Positions 1 to 10,797 of a DNA stretch of 64,000 nucleotides are shown here, one piece after another (position 1 is the stretch's first letter; every line of letters starts with the position of its first letter). Position numbers and translations under genes: made by a program. The notes under the pieces were generated by a model. That model ran no database searches, had not been told where the DNA came from, and saw only the letters and a program-made list of their open reading frames with translations. Source of the stretch: Copromyces sp. CBS 386.78 (lineage: Eukaryota > Ascomycota > Sordariomycetes > Sordariales > Sordariaceae); assembly GCA_030685235.1 (NCBI GenBank), contig MU839079.1, positions 434,001 through 498,000 of the forward strand. The letters are read 5' to 3'.

Positions 1-1796
1 CTATTGTAGTGTAGGCAAACTACAGTACCTTATCCTGGTCATCACAAGTTCGGTGATGGGCACAACCCACAGGGCAGGCGACGGACGGGTTTATCGAGGA
101 TTCGAAGGGTGAGTGGGCTGCATGCCTGGATGGTGGAAAAGGTGAGATAGGAAATATAATGGGCCTAGGCACATGTAATGAAAAGGGGAAGTCTGGCGTT
201 TGAAGGTGGTGGATGGTGGTGGATGTTGGGCCGGGAACGAGAGCGAGTGCTGCAGCAACAGCTTTCCACTTCTTCCATTCTGTCCATGTCTGCAGCTCCA
301 TTGTTTTCCGTTGTGTTGTGTTCTTCTTTCTCCGTCCATCACAGTGGACATTTCTCAGTTTCCTGTGATGGAGCGCTTCAAGTTGTGAATGCTCCAAAGA
401 ATGGAGCCCCGTTCCCGGGCAAGCTTCCCTTCCCATCCAAGCCAAGTGGAATCCATGGCTCCATCGTCGAGTCCGGGTCCGTGCAACGACAGGTGCCTTG
501 ACCCTATGATGGCACGTGCACAGACCAGGTACCTAATACCCTATTGCTCCCACCTTTTTGAGCAACTCGCACCTTTCCTCTCTCGGACAAACTCTTGAAG
601 CACCAAGCAACCAACCTCCTTCCACCTTGCAGTGTGCGCAAGTGCAGAAGAACAAAACGATTTTGAAAGAATCCAGAAGAGACGACCGTTGACTGTCAGT
701 CGCTTCCCTCCCTCCCTGCCATCTCATTCTCTTTTTTTTTTCTGTCTTAAAACCGTGGCCCGTAGCGCGTGTGGTGGAAGAGGACGGTGGCACCAGGTTT
801 CGCTATCCTCTTTTCAATCACTCCGCAGTCGCCCAAGCCCATTCCAGGCAAGATTGTCAAGCTGCACCGACGAACTGCGACTGACTGACATCTGCTCGGC
901 TTCCTCAACAGGGGCAGAAGGAAACCCAAGACCACCCCAAACGTACAATTACACTGCAATTTGACAGGTACGGTACAGGTTGAGGTAGGTACACTACACA
1001 CGCAGTTTACTCACTCCTGCCTGCTCTTTCAGCCGCTTTCCACTTCTCCTGCCTCACCTTCCAACTCATATCCACGCCGCATCACAATTCCCGTTCTCTG
1101 GTCCCGGCTCCAGTCCTGCCCAGTCATCCGTCCGTCCCTTTCTTTCACGGCAAGCAATCCCACTTCCACGTCCCTTCCCTCCGAACCTTATCCCGAATAA
1201 CCACGGTCAATCACCCTTCAACATTACTGCACAAAGCTTCCTTGCCCGCCCAGCCTCGAGCTTCCCATCCCGTCCCCAGGCCCATCTCCAGAGAGAACCC
1301 AGAGACGTTCGGCTGCTAGTCTACCGTGTGTCTCGCACTGTCGCTCACCCACCCTCTTTCTTACTGCAGGTCGATTATCAGCGGAGGCCCCTTGTCTGGA
1401 AAGATCCATCCTCTCCAGCCTATCCACCAATCAGTCACTAGTGCACAATCCCCGCCGTACGGATTACATACATACATACTTTTACCACTGCTCACTGGCA
1501 CGCTCGTGGCTCCGCGAAATACCTGAACCGTCCACCCCCAGCAACCTACCCCCCAGGCTCGAGAGAAGTCAAACAAAGCAAATAAAAATTGAAAACGTGA
1601 TTCCTCGCTTCCTTCCGCCGTCGGCACACACCAGACTCAATACAGTGCAGCGCCCAACCAGGTTTCTGCGACAAAAGGCAGCCTCTCCGCACACTCCAGA
1701 TCAAGCCTAGGCCATCGGCACAACGCTCAAAACAGCATCTCCACCAATTCTACCTTTTTCAGCATCTTTGTGGTACCTCGAACCTCAAATCCCAAA
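1..1796. other. Upstream region of the MADS-box gene
   Basis: No supportable coding gene here. The sequence is pyrimidine-rich on the plus strand, particularly from about 1000 to 1790, with many CTTCC and CCTCC runs. This is typical of a fungal promoter plus long 5' untranslated leader. Short ORFs exist in several frames on both strands but have low-complexity S/P/H/R-rich translations and no domain I recognise. The last 60 bases before the MADS-box ATG are C/A-rich, a common fungal start context. A 5' UTR intron is possible but cannot be fixed by reading. Confidence 0.5.
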
Positions 1797-2658
1797 ATGG
1801 CCGACATCACCGATCAGCACGAACAGACCTCTCCCACCGAGCTCGACGAGGCGCATGCCGTGGGCAATGGGAATGCCAACAACAACAACAACAACGAGCC
1901 CCGCGGTGTTAAGCGCGCCCGCCCTGCCACGGCCGATGATGATGATGATGACGACGAGAAGGGCGGCCGCGAGCGCCGCAAGATCGAAATCAAGTTCATC
2001 AGTGACAAGTCGCGTCGCCACATTACCTTTTCCAAGCGCAAGGCTGGTATCATGAAGAAGGTACGTTTTGGGCTCTAAAACAAGCTGTCTTGACGGCCAA
2101 TCTGGATATACGCGTTGGCGCCGGCGGCCCATCATTGTCTATAGAAGCAACATGTTACTAACTCGGATCTTGTTGTTTTAGGCCTACGAACTTTCCGTAT
2201 TGACAGGAACCCAAGTACTGCTACTCGTTGTTTCCGAGACCGGTCTGGTCTATACCTTCACAACTCCCAAGTTGCAGCCTCTCGTCACCAAGGCCGAGGG
2301 AAAGAACTTGATTCAGGTATGTGCTAGAATGCGCCTTGGTTGCCATTGAGCCTTCCTCTAACATGCTCTCTAGGCATGCCTGAACGCTCCCGAGCCCGCG
2401 TCTGCCGAGAATGGCGTGGACGACTCTAATGCGGTCGACTCGCCCGAAGAGCCCCCGAGCGCCCACCTGCCTCCCCAGCAAGGCCGACCTGGCATGCCGC
2501 CCCAAGGACACATGCCTCCCAACTACATGCCCAATGTCGGCGCGATGGATGCCCAGCAAGCGCAAGCACTTGCGTACACAAACTACGTACAACAACAAAG
2601 AGGTGGCCAATACATGCCTCAGCCTGGTCTGCAGCAGCACGCCGGCCACCAGTCATAA
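1797..2658 (+). CDS. mcm1: MADS-box transcription factor, MCM1/SRF type (3 exons, 227 aa)
   Basis: Exons are 1797-2060, 2182-2316 and 2374-2658; both introns have GT..AG ends and fall between codons. The protein is 227 residues. Residues 1-56 are a low-complexity leader with an Asn run (about 29-33) and an acidic Asp run (about 47-53), encoded by AAC and GAT/GAC repeats. Residues about 57-115 form the MADS domain, recognisable from KIEIKFISDKSRRHITFSKR followed, across intron 1, by the AYELSVLTGTQVLLLV core, an SRF/MCM1-type rather than MEF2-type domain. The C-terminal third is Gln/Pro/Met-rich, as in other fungal MCM1 proteins and probably an activation or cofactor surface. In fungi this nuclear factor binds CC(A/T)6GG-like boxes with mating-type and other cofactors and affects mating and development; that role is family knowledge. 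The ATG at 1797 is chosen because the in-frame codon at 1770 is not ATG. The ORF closes at TAA 2656-2658. Confidence 0.93.
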
Positions 2659-2762
2659 TAATACTCAGGGTCGGCTCTTTTCATGACTTCAGCTTGCGCG
2701 ATAATACCCAGCATTAATGCATTCATGAAGTGTCATTTCCCCCATTCGACATCGTTAGGGTG

Positions 2763-2786
2763 CCCCTCGTCGTTACGCACGAGGGG
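2763..2786 (+). terminator. Hairpin in the mcm1 3' flank
   Basis: A perfect 8-bp inverted repeat, CCCCTCGT / ACGAGGGG, is separated by an 8-base loop about 105 bp past the mcm1 stop codon. It could fold in the 3' UTR of the transcript. Fungal 3' ends are not made by intrinsic hairpin terminators, so this is a possible RNA stability or processing element, or chance. Confidence 0.25.
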
Positions 2787-5700
2787 ATTTGCCCAGCTCG
2801 GTGTTCAGTTGGGGTGTTTGATACTGTTTCTCATATCTTTCTAGCAACTTCTTGACGGTCCTTTCCCTCAGTTTCGAGTTCCACGGAATTCATCTCATAC
2901 CCTCTATATCCCAACTCTGCTGTCCGTGGGTGGCAGGGTTAATCGGTTGAATTACATGATTGGTTTGTGTTTGGGGCAGCAATGGTCGGTTCGCCCTGGA
3001 GACCAGTGAGCATTTGGGCCCGTGGAAGGGTACAGGCGAGCATTCGCAATGGGGCGGGGGTCGGTAACGGTGTGATGTACAAAGGGCAATGTCATGGGAT
3101 ACAGGGAAGGCTTATGTGCGGATGAGACGGTGGCGTCAGCTTGGTGGTGAACTTGGCGGCTCGCATTTTCTGCGTTTTCTGGCCAGAAGCGGTTCTCGAC
3201 GTTTGCTTTGGTCAAACAAGGTTTATGTCAGGGGGCGAGGCACGAAGTTACGACCCATGAACGCTCTACGCTTACGAATCGGACTGCATCAACCACTTTG
3301 TTCAGATTTTGTTCTAGTGTTCGGCCTTGCTACGGGGCTGATACTGGCGTGGCTTAGTATGACAAGAAACTATCTGCTTTCTCCGCATCATCCGCCGACT
3401 CGGGCTCCGTTCAATTCGGTTTCTGGTGTTTGATGGCGACTCTTGGCTGTGTTTGCCATGCTCCCGGAGAAGAGAGACGGGGTAGTTTTCTCTCTTGGAA
3501 CTTCATAATTTGAACGTGTGTCCTATTTGGGCGGGCGACAATATGGGGGGAAGGGCAGGGACAAATATGGGAGGTTTGATTTTGCGGGGACAAGAAAAAT
3601 GAAGGTTTAACTGTCCACCTACTTGTATGATATAGCGAACGTTCCCATTTCAAAAGCCACAATATCTTCATGTCACATTTTCGAGTCTTTCAAAATGAAG
3701 AAATACCAGCCATCTTCCTGCCAGCGTGATCTGTCCGTTCCGGGAAAAGATATATCAACAGACAGATCAAGTCTGACTAAGAAATCGGATGGATTTGTCC
3801 AGGATAGGGAAGGTCCGGTGATCAGACCACCAAGCTTTACCCGTTTCCCTTGGAATGTCTTGAACCCCGAACCCAATTCAATCCCAGCTGATGCCTCCTG
3901 TACCCAGAATGGGTTTCCACCTCGAAATACCAAAGGAGGAAAGGTTTGAAGCGGGAACGAGCGGCAAATATTGGACATGTCATGGATCACACAACGAAAA
4001 ATTTCAGCCCTACCCGTCCCCGTCCCCGCGCTGCCGTTGATGCAGGAAGGGAAAGCGGAAGCGGGAGCGGAAGTTCGGCCTTTCGGGCTTCTACCCGTTC
4101 CCGGGTTTCTTTTCCGGATCGGATGGAATCCCGCTTCTTCGGGAAGGAATCTGTTATCACAGAAAAAAGACAATTGCGATGATATTTCAAAAAGAGAAAA
4201 AAAAGAGAAAAAAAGAAGCGAGAAGAAGTCTCGACGAGCAACGCCTGAAATTCCCTCTTGCGCTTGCTTCTTTGCCGCGTTCTCGTTCTTGGCTTTCGCG
4301 GTTCGATGGCCTTGGGAAACAATCATTTTGGAGGGGAAATTTTTTTCGCCTCCCCCACACTTACAAATCCGAGGATCAGGAACATCATTTGAATAATATG
4401 GGGAACGCAGGATGGCGAACTGGAAACACAAAACGTGCCAAATGCACGACATACAATACAATACTGGTTTGTTTGTTAGTTTGGTTCTTCGGCCATGGGT
4501 TGAGCAGGGGAGATCTGGAGTTCTCATTGGCTTCGAAAGAGAGAAATAGTCTTCCGTTCGAAGCGTCATGGGACAATTGCAAGGGTTGAAAACGCTACAG
4601 AAGCCTCTTATGCTTCTCTCCGTCTACTTTCCGTCTACTCTTAAGGCCTTTGGGGACGAGAAGATATAAGAGAGCAGGCCCCAACAGCACCCATCCGCTC
4701 CAAAACCCAATACTTTTCCATTTCCAATGCCTCGAGAGTGGAAATTGGCGTTTTTTGTACCAGACTAACAAACAAACCAGGGTTAGATTGTACTTGACCG
4801 AGCAGCGATGACGTGCCTTTCCTTTCCCTGCTTGCTTGCTTGCTTGCTTTTGACAGACAGATTGATACGCATTGCTTGACGGTCACAGAACATCCACATA
4901 GCATTGCACTTCACACTGCAGGACATGCGGGAACGGAAATAGAAACGCAAAACGGGAATGTGCAAAACTAGACATTGCAGTACATGACAGAGGGCAGACA
5001 ACGGAGATGCACAGAATCGGAAGTAAAGTGTAGAACGATAGGCAAGCTAAACATCTGTTTGGTTAAATCCGAGAAGCTATCGAAAATCATCGACGTCATC
5101 CCCCGAGTTGGAACTTCAACTTCCCACGACGAGACGTCTTGATGAGGAACCAAGAAACGCTTGACTCAACATTCATCTGATTTGACCCCCTGTATGAATA
5201 CTGCCGTGCGCTCCATTGTGATGGAGAGGTGTTTGTTGGTGGAATTATTTGCGGAGAACGAATTTCGGAACAGGAAGGAGGTTGAAAGGGAAGAAAAAAG
5301 AAAGAAAAAGATCGAAAGTCTGGAAAGATGGATACCAGGAAGACAAGAGGGGGCACCACAAACAGAACACAACCAACTCGAAACGAGGGAACGGAAAATA
5401 CCAAAAGACAGAAGAAAATTGAAGAGTGCAAAGCGAAGAGGGGTGAAAAGAAGCAAGAAATATTGCCCCAAGAAAACTACCAAAAAAAAAGAAAAGAAAA
5501 AAGAAAACAATAAACAGCCAACAACACAAAGAACCCTTTACTCAAGAAGAATACAGCCGGAACGAAAGATGCTCCAAAAAAATTGAATCCGACATAAAAC
5601 ACCCAAATCGACATCCCGGCACTCCAAAAATTTCAATAAAATCAAGAACTTCTTCTTGAACCTCACCTCGCTTTGGTGAACTTCGTTAACCCTCAAGCGA

Positions 5701-5940
5701 CGTTGTCAGATGGTACTTCTCTCCTTCTCTGGAGTTTGAGGTCTGTTTCACTTAACGAAATGTTTCAGTTTAGGAAGGTGCATTGGACAGTGTGTGTTCG
5801 CCGTGGTAGACTTGAGAGTCGGGATTTTGAAACGAAGGTGAAGAGGAAGATAAAGGTGAGTTAAGTCTGTACGGAGACGGTGATGGGTTTGAAGATGTCT
5901 TAAGCATACCTGTTTCTTTCACAAAGGTGGACATGAGTGG
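2787..5940. other. Intergenic region with purine-rich tracts
   Basis: No gene can be defended in this 3.1 kb. A 298-codon minus-strand frame (3673-4569) is open, but its translation is F/S/R/K-rich, has no recognisable domain and overlaps sizeable open frames on both strands. This suggests biased composition rather than coding. From about 5265 to 5520 the plus strand is strongly A/G-rich, with GAAAGAAAAAG-like runs; a shorter such tract lies near 4190-4235. A (CTTG)4 microsatellite is at about 4830-4848. Confidence 0.4.
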
Positions 5941-5949
5941 TGGCTGAGT

Positions 5950-6612
5950 CCTGTATATTTTCCCTTTCCCACTTCCCGCTTCTCGTTCCTGCAACGGAAA
6001 GGAGAGAGATCTGAAGCTAATGTAGTAGACTACCTCCAGCCAGGTAACTCGGCCGATTTTCTTGCAACTTGCCCGCAAGCTGATTTTCTGTCTTTGTGAA
6101 CCTGTAGCTCCGTGGCTCTGTCGTAAGGACTGAATGGTTATTACTCAAATATGTCTGACGTTGTTGGTTGAGGAGCGCGGTGGTAAAATGCTTAAATGTT
6201 GCCAGCCCTCTGGAAGTAACTAAATTAGGAAGCAAGTCCAAAGTATCAGATCAAGAATGCTTCAAGAAAAAACATCAGCAAAATTGGCTGTAAGCAGGTG
6301 AATATCGATGGAGAGTGAAAGATCATGCTTCGTTATCCTCCGGCGAGATGGATCACCATCACGGCCTGAGTTGGCAAGATACCAACGAACGACACGCTCA
6401 TTCCTTGCCCAGATTTTATGCAGACGCCGTCAGAAGGAAGGCACGGTGAACATCCACTTAAGCCACTCAATGGCAAATTGTCGTTAACGGGGGAAATAAT
6501 AACCTACGAACAAGCTGGATGGGATGCAACTAACCTATCAGCGGAGAAAACAGTTCTAGGAAAGAACGAACAAGCTCATAAGTTGCGTCACTCTAGCATC
6601 ATAGTGTAGGTA
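5950..6612 (+). pseudogene. Decayed repeat copy P1
   Basis: This segment is alignable by eye with 6645-8010 (copy P2). Matching blocks include 5990-6075 against 6690-6790 (both carry GTAGTAGA..TAC and an AACTC(G/A)(G/A)CCGATTTT block), and 6240-6440 against 7600-7830 (GATCA/GGTCA-TGCTT, CGAGATGGATC, CATACCAACGA-like blocks). P1 lacks several hundred bases present in P2 and has stop codons in all frames. Many differences are C/T or G/A, for example AAGTATCAGATCAAG against AAGCATCGGATCGAG. I read it as an old duplicated gene or element fragment, mutated and deleted. The product is unknown. Confidence 0.45.
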
Positions 6613-6644
6613 CCTCTGTGATCGCGGATGGAAATTGAGTTTTG

Positions 6645-8010
6645 TTTATTTCTCCTCTCCCACTTTCTGTTGGGACAACCAAAAAGAGAGAGGTCTGGTG
6701 CTAAATATGTAGTAGTAGATTACTCCCTCTGGCGGCATAACTCAACCGATTTTATGGCAACATGCCTGCGAGTTGCTCATGAAATACAACAGATCTCTTT
6801 TCTTGGACATCGTGTCCCTACTCATCTCCCTCTCGTAATGGTTGCAGGTGTTGGAAGGAGGGCATGTCGCAAACCACGCCTGGAATCTGGCACTCAAGCG
6901 ACGACACTCGTCTTTCCCGAATTGCCACATATTGTTGCCAGGGACTGAGTAGTGGCAAAGACGAGCTTGAGATCAACAAATCTCTCCTTGATGTTCCCTA
7001 GGAGCAACTCGAAACTGGTTCTCATGCGGGGATCCGTCGGAGTTGGCATATTGAATGCTGATTTGGCGATGATTGCTACTTAGAGAGGCTTGATTGTGTT
7101 GGTAGAGAATGCAGTGGTCAAATTCTTGATACTGCCGGTCATATTTCCCATCCTGTCGGCGATGATGGGAATATCTTATACTCGAACATTCTGTATGTCC
7201 ACCAGTATCTCTGTTAACCTTTCGCTACATATTGGAAAGAGATATTGCCAACCAAACGCTGTTACCTTTATTGTTCCCAAAATATTCTCTTCATCAGGTT
7301 GGATTTCGCAATATCGGGGTATTTTGGACAAACCTCCCGGGAATAATGGAAAATGTAAGAAAAAAAATTGAAGACTCCGCCAGTGTCAGCGTTCTTGAAA
7401 GAAATCGGGTCCGGAGCCGGATCAAAACTTCTAACAGACACTCATCTTCCTTGCTCTCGTCACGTTTGCTGGATACGCCAATGTGAGTCTGGAACCCCTC
7501 TCACATTGACTCGAAAGCAACAGTCATGACGCCGGTACCTGAGCGGCTCGTTGCCAAATGAATTTCACAACTTGGAGTAAATGCGCCTGGAGAGTGATGA
7601 CGAGGAAGACTCAAAGCATCGGATCGAGGAGGTTTCTACTAAGAAAAGAAATCAGGGAATTTGGCCGCAATCAGGCGTACATCTCGAAAACGAACGGTCA
7701 TGCTTACCTCTGGGGATTACATTGTATGGACTCAAACGAGATGGATCGCTCCCGTCTCACCATTTTCGTGGGGCATCATACCAACGAGACACTCGCCCCT
7801 TCTCTGCCCAAATTATTGAGGACAAGCTCAAAAGGAAGGTATGGAGGACCGTCACTTACGACATTCCACTTGGCAATCGGCTGCCAGGGCTGCTAAAGAG
7901 GGAAGGACAACTTTTGAGCAATCGAGAGGACAGATACAACTCCCTTGTCAGAAAACAGATTTTAGGGAAAGAGAGACCAAGGCGATGAATTGCGTCACCT
8001 TAGCCTGTCT
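6645..8010 (+). pseudogene. Decayed repeat copy P2
   Basis: This is the longer member of a diverged pair with P1 (5950-6612). It still contains open stretches: 6628-6948 (106 codons), 7090-7371 (93 codons) and 7581-7988 (135 codons, an acidic start followed by a K/R-rich tail). They are in different frames and broken by stops, so no single gene model works without several frame changes. No domain is recognisable. The pair is too diverged to be a recent duplication. Its excess of transitions fits RIP after an ancient duplication, but this reading is inference from by-eye alignment. Confidence 0.4.
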
Positions 8011-8317
8011 CGAGTGAGTGTTGTTGAGTTGGGTCTTAGCGCCTAGCGCTTTCCTGATAAAGTGGACTTTTGATCAACAGACGCACCTTCTGAGCAGCCC
8101 AGTGCTGTTGGCGCTTCCTTATGACCTGTGCAATTTGAAGACGCGGCATGTCGTTCCTTCTGGGGTTCGTGGGTTAGTTGTGTATTTCTTTAACTAAACC
8201 TCAGTCCATGCACTTCTCTCGCAACATCGTCAACCATTTTGTCTAAAACTTCAGAGAGCAGCTAGTCGCCTCGTTTCGAATATCCTTCAATACCTTACCA
8301 CAACGACTATTACCAGC

Positions 8318-9064
8318 ATGTCGGACGCTGAATCTTGGGGCCTCCCTTGGTCAGATGCTGAAGAGGACCCCCTGGACTAGTATTCCCACGATGGCGATTC
8401 GAGAAACAAAACACCTGACCCGTCAGGTGTAGAGGCTGGACCTCTGCAACACTATGAAATCTGTTCCAACCAGTACATGATCGATCTCTCAAGGAACCTC
8501 AGAACAGTAGAGAACCTGATGCAATATGACGTACATCTCTGGTATGAGGCCCAAGACATCACCCGCCGTTTAAGACACTTCAACAACCCAAGGCAAAACA
8601 ACGGGACATTTGCCGACATCATGACCGAATATTGGCGGGACAATGGGATGAAGGCGGGTAGCGAGCGTGAGAAAGAGTATTCTGAGCTTTGGAGCCGGCT
8701 CCGCAAAGCGACTGAAGAATGTAAGAACCCTTCGTACCCCCTAAGTATTCGACAAGAAAAGAGGTCTAACAGGCGACGTCTTCACACAGTGAGAACAGAG
8801 GTGGATAAAGCGATACTCAACGGCCCTGCCACCTCACTCAAGGACCTGGAAGTGCACAGAAAGCTCTGGAAAGTTCGGGAGGCCCTGTACGCAATCGAGC
8901 AATACGACCATGGACTCCAGGGCAAGGGTATTGGGTTGTACAAACTCCCAGACGACTTCTGCTACAAGATCAATGGTGTTTATGTGGCGTACCCGACGAT
9001 GGAACAGTTAGACGCATACGACTTGCTCGTTGAGCACACCATGTTTGAAGCGACCTTCAGCTGA
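8318..9064 (+). pseudogene. Hypothetical gene with one premature stop
   Basis: From ATG 8318 the frame runs MSDAESWGLPWSDAEEDPLD, meets TAG at 8378-8380, then continues open for 227 more codons to TGA 9062-9064. After that stop the same frame stays open to about 9213. The translation after the TAG is balanced and protein-like: acidic, helical, with several Trp and Tyr and segments such as VHLWYEAQDITRRLRHF and REKEYSELWSRLRKATEE. I do not recognise a family. The TAG can derive from CAG or TGG by one transition at a CpA dinucleotide, the preferred RIP change. An ATG at 8465 or 8477 could still give a protein of about 195-199 residues. The gene is therefore either lightly mutated or starts downstream; an upstream intron removing the stop is also possible. 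Confidence 0.45.
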
Positions 9065-9213
9065 GCCACTACACCAGATGGTCTCCGACAACGCACACGA
9101 CGGGATCTGTCGGTAGGGAGAATTGTTTTGTTCACTAGAAGCGGGCTCTCCGCACAACAGAGCCAGGCGGCGTGCAGGTCGACGGATCGAACCGGTTGGG
9201 AGAAAGGAAGCTG

Positions 9214-10174
9214 AGGATCACAGAGTTTTGCGTTTTCCTCTTTGTTCATTTCCCTAACAAGAGTGCCATTGAGAGCATCGGGCTTAACGATGGGGTTTAC
9301 GGCAGCGAGAAATGGCAAGTATTGGAATGTTAGCGCGCAACACACTCATTTGGAGTACTGTCAGTCACTCGTTTGGAGAGAGGGAGAAAAACGACTTGCG
9401 GGCGAGTCGCAGAAAACCGGTTGAATTTGCACTTGTTTAGGACTTTTCACCTTTCGTTATGAGGTTGAAGAATAAGAATAGATGGAACTCACCACCATAT
9501 GCATGGTTCATCGTGTGTTGTTTTGTTGAGTTGATTCCGGATCTTCGCATAATCATGGCCGAGAAAAAGTATTCGGCGGCTTGGAGCCGGGGGCGGCTCC
9601 GTGTCCGTGTCCGGATTCTCACGGAGCCAAAGCAAGGCCGGAATGGATAACCGGAAGTCGTCCTCGGTGGTCGTGGAAGCAGCGGACGGACCGAAGTTTG
9701 GATTCCAAATTATTACCTACGCCAAGTGGGTAGGTGGGGGTCGTGCACGGCGGTGGGTGGAGCAGGGGTGGGGTTCCAGCCACTGACCGACCATCAAAGT
9801 TGAGTGGATTTGAGCAGATTTATGCATGTCACCATGCAAGCGCTGCCAAATGTACAGGTACCTGCCGTGGCCGCAGCACTATCAGCAAGCTTCCTTTTGT
9901 TGGCGATTCCAGGTACCTTTAGGATGTTGGATAATGAGCGCTGGCGATCGTGTTGGTGCCTGTTGCGACTCGTGTATTATGTATGTGGCTTGTCGTTCCG
10001 TTGACCATGGCGATAGCCACAAACTATGCGAACCCGTTTTCATGACCTCCAATCCCGACCCGATTACCTCCGTCCAAACTCCATGAGAAACAGACAACCG
10101 CAAACCGATGAAATGCTGATCAAATGCTAAACTCCCATTCCAAGAATCCCAGAAAATCGTAAGGATAGGCCAGA
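9214..10174. other. Intergenic region
   Basis: Only short ORFs occur here, with no domain and no consistent coding frame. It is the 3' flank of both the interrupted gene ending at 9064 and the convergent copper transporter. Confidence 0.4.
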
Positions 10175-10797
10175 TTAGTGGGCCGTGTCTATCGCGTAGC
10201 GGCCGCAAAGGAGACTGCCGATGAATACCCCACCGAGCACCGCCATGAAGTATCCGACATTCATGGTCATGACCGCCAACATGCTAGAGACACCATCAGT
10301 AAAGTGCAAGACGTCCAGGATTTGACCAAAACTCACAGAAGATATCCAACACCAGCAATAACCGTGTCAAGCACCGCCCGAACCGGATCCACGCTCAACC
10401 TGAACGGGCGTCCTTCTTCTCCATGTCTCTGAACGACCATGACGTTCTCCTCAACGCCGTTGCCACTCAGCACCATGGGCTTCGCCAGTGTATCATTGCT
10501 GACCCTTTCGGCCAGCGTTTCTCGTCCGGCAACAACGACGTAGCGGCGCTTCATCTCGGCGTCGATCCATCTGTTCTCCTGCCAGCTGCGTAAGGCCAAC
10601 AGACCGCGGAAGATGGCGGAGAAAGCGATGAGGAAGATGCATGTGGCTGCGTAGGTACCGGTGGTATTGGGCGTCCAAGCTTCCGAGTAGAGAGACGTGA
10701 CCATCGAGTTCTGGAATACGGCCATCATGCCGTGTCCGCTGGCGCTGGAACTTGTGCCGGAGCCCATGTCCATGTCCATATCGTGTGTGTGGCTCAT
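10175..10797 (-). CDS. Ctr-family high-affinity copper transporter (2 exons, 189 aa)
   Basis: Exon 1 is 10797-10337 and exon 2 is 10283-10175; the intron (10336-10284, 53 bp) starts GTGAGT, ends CTAG and splits a Leu codon. The protein is 189 residues. The N-terminus carries a Met-rich copper-binding motif (MSHTHDMDMDMG, residues 1-12). The first membrane segment is about residues 48-69. A soluble loop spans about 71-140. The end has the Ctr signatures MLAVM (M-x3-M, residues 155-159) and GVFIG (G-x3-G, residues 172-176) in the last two membrane segments. Ctr proteins are trimers that pass Cu(I) across the plasma or vacuolar membrane. The spliced join matters because the MxxxM and GxxxG motifs lie wholly in exon 2. 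The ATG at 10797 is chosen because it puts the Met motif at the N-terminus; the frame is open for 62 codons upstream without another ATG-led candidate I favour. Confidence 0.9.

Noticed and set aside
3673..4569. 298-codon minus-strand ORF starting with ATG
   Set aside because: Long, but low-complexity, without a domain, and overlapping other open frames on both strands; not supportable without transcription or homologues.
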